Assembly: GCA_025353435.1 (NCBI GenBank)
Contig: JANXQR010000048.1
Coordinates: forward strand, 1-6,833
Source of the DNA: Acidobacteriota bacterium
Lineage (GTDB): Bacteria; Acidobacteriota; Terriglobia; Terriglobales; Acidobacteriaceae
DNA length: 6,833 nt
Reading direction: 5' to 3'
Positions 6,048 to 6,833 of the stretch are shown here, piece after piece. How positions within the stretch are numbered: the stretch's first letter is position 1; every line of letters begins with the position of its first letter. The notes under the pieces were generated by a model that saw nothing but the letters and a program-made list of their open reading frames with translations, ran no database searches and had not been told where the DNA came from. A program made the translations under genes and the position numbers.

Positions 6048-6833
6048 GTGCAGCAATTGGCCTGTCGACCCCGTTATTCCTATCTATTCGCGTTGCTCTT
6101 TGCCGGTCTCTGCTTCGTCGTCATCGCGCGTGCCCAGCAAACATTCGAGCCTTCGAAGACGCCGCATTTTTCCGTGCCCGCCAAAGACTTGTTCGATGCT
6201 GCCACCGCCGTGTCCGCGCCCGAAGGCACCAACATCGCCATCCTCGAAGACGACGACAACTTCACGTTTGACGAGGCCGGCCGTCTGACTCACACCGGCT
6301 ACGTCGTCTACAAAATCCTCACCCAAAAAGGTGCCGAGGGTTGGGACTCCATCTCTGTCGGCTGGGAGCCATGGCACCAGTTGCGCCCCGAGATTCGCGT
6401 CCGCGTCATCACGCCGGACTTCGCCGAACACTCTCTGGACCCCAAGAACATCAACGAAACTCCGGCACATGACGGCGACTACAAAATATATTCGGACGGC
6501 AAGCGACTGCACGCGCCATTCCCCGCCATCACGCAGGGTGTGGTGGTGGAAGAGGAGTACACCGAGCGCGAGACCGAGCCATTGTTCGCCGCCGGCCACG
6601 CCGGTTGGACCACCATTGGACGCGAGCGTATTCCCGTGGCTCACAGCCATCTGGAGTTCGACTACCCGGTGAGCCTTCCGCTGCGAACCAGCACAATCCT
6701 GCTCGACAATATGAAGCCGCAGCGCGTTGAAGCCAACGGCCGCGTCAAACTCATTTGGGATCTCAACCGTCTTGAGGGCATCGAGTCGCACGATCCGTTT
6801 CTGCCCCCCGACGTCACGCGCTTTCCGCAGGTG
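6048..6833 (+). CDS. Exported DUF3857-domain protein (partial, C-terminus beyond right edge)
   Basis: The frame is open for 262 codons from GTG 6048 to the right edge. The N-terminus is a signal peptide: a short RPR basic region, hydrophobic SYLFALLFAGLCFVVIA, and probable cleavage at ARA|QQ (29/30). The mature part shows a pattern I associate with DUF3857: an ILEDDDNFTFDEAGR opening, TGYVVYKILTQKGAEGWDS, then a strand-rich region (VVVEEEYTERETEP) and SLPLRTSTILL. Such proteins in acidobacteria and Bacteroidetes usually continue into a transglutaminase-like domain; that part lies outside the window, so the catalytic Cys-His-Asp cannot be checked. Their physiological role is poorly known; an envelope or periplasmic location is supported by the signal peptide. 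The gene is divergent from trpG with 124 nt between starts, so the two may share regulatory DNA. The family call is from recalled pattern. Confidence 0.8.
   Translation, partial: MQQLACRPRYSYLFALLFAGLCFVVIARAQQTFEPSKTPHFSVPAKDLFDAATAVSAPEGTNIAILEDDDNFTFDEAGRLTHTGYVVYKILTQKGAEGWDSISVGWEPWHQLRPEIRVRVITPDFAEHSLDPKNINETPAHDGDYKIYSDGKRLHAPFPAITQGVVVEEEYTERETEPLFAAGHAGWTTIGRERIPVAHSHLEFDYPVSLPLRTSTILLDNMKPQRVEANGRVKLIWDLNRLEGIESHDPFLPPDVTRFPQV

Overview
The window looks like chromosomal DNA from a GC-rich, free-living bacterium, most probably an acidobacterium of the Terriglobia type. That placement is inferred from gene content, not from a marker gene: a secreted multiheme cytochrome c, a secreted GH88/GH105 sugar hydrolase, a DUF3857 protein and a secreted Pro-rich protein, all beside tryptophan genes. 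No phage, transposon, integrase, CRISPR array, tRNA or rRNA was seen.

Layout, left to right. (a) 1-811, minus: 5' part of an exported multiheme cytochrome c with four CXXCH haem sites in its first 270 residues, running off the left edge. (b) 812-952: divergent intergenic region. (c) 953-2503, plus: trpE, anthranilate synthase large subunit, complete, with two Lys/Pro-rich segments. (d) 2514-2936, minus: small four-helix membrane protein, convergent with trpE; an 11-bp hairpin at 2495-2520 holds both stop codons. (e) 2937-3186: intergenic, with a good -10 box for the next gene and a short echo of the tail of the gene at 4327-5322. (f) 3187-4266, plus: secreted unsaturated-glycuronyl hydrolase (GH88/GH105). 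(g) 4327-5322, minus: exported protein with a predicted beta-rich domain, a Pro-rich linker and a basic amphipathic C-terminal tail, function unknown. (h) 5345-5923 plus stop, minus: trpG, the glutaminase subunit, 19 nt upstream of (g) and probably in one transcript with it. (i) 5924-6047: divergent intergenic region. (j) 6048-6833, plus: 5' part of an exported DUF3857 protein, running off the right edge.

TrpE and TrpG together make anthranilate from chorismate and glutamine, the first step of tryptophan synthesis. Here they lie about 2.8 kb apart on opposite strands, pointing toward each other, with three unrelated genes between them. Inverting the block from just after trpE to just upstream of trpG would restore a co-directional trpE-trpG pair, so a local inversion is an attractive explanation. 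The other genes encode envelope or exported proteins (electron transfer, pectin or glycan breakdown, unknown envelope functions) with no visible link to tryptophan. I see no convincing new multi-gene system. The points most worth a second look are the split trpE/trpG, the unknown secreted protein behind trpG with its repeated tail motif, the TrpE insertions, and the stop-codon hairpin.
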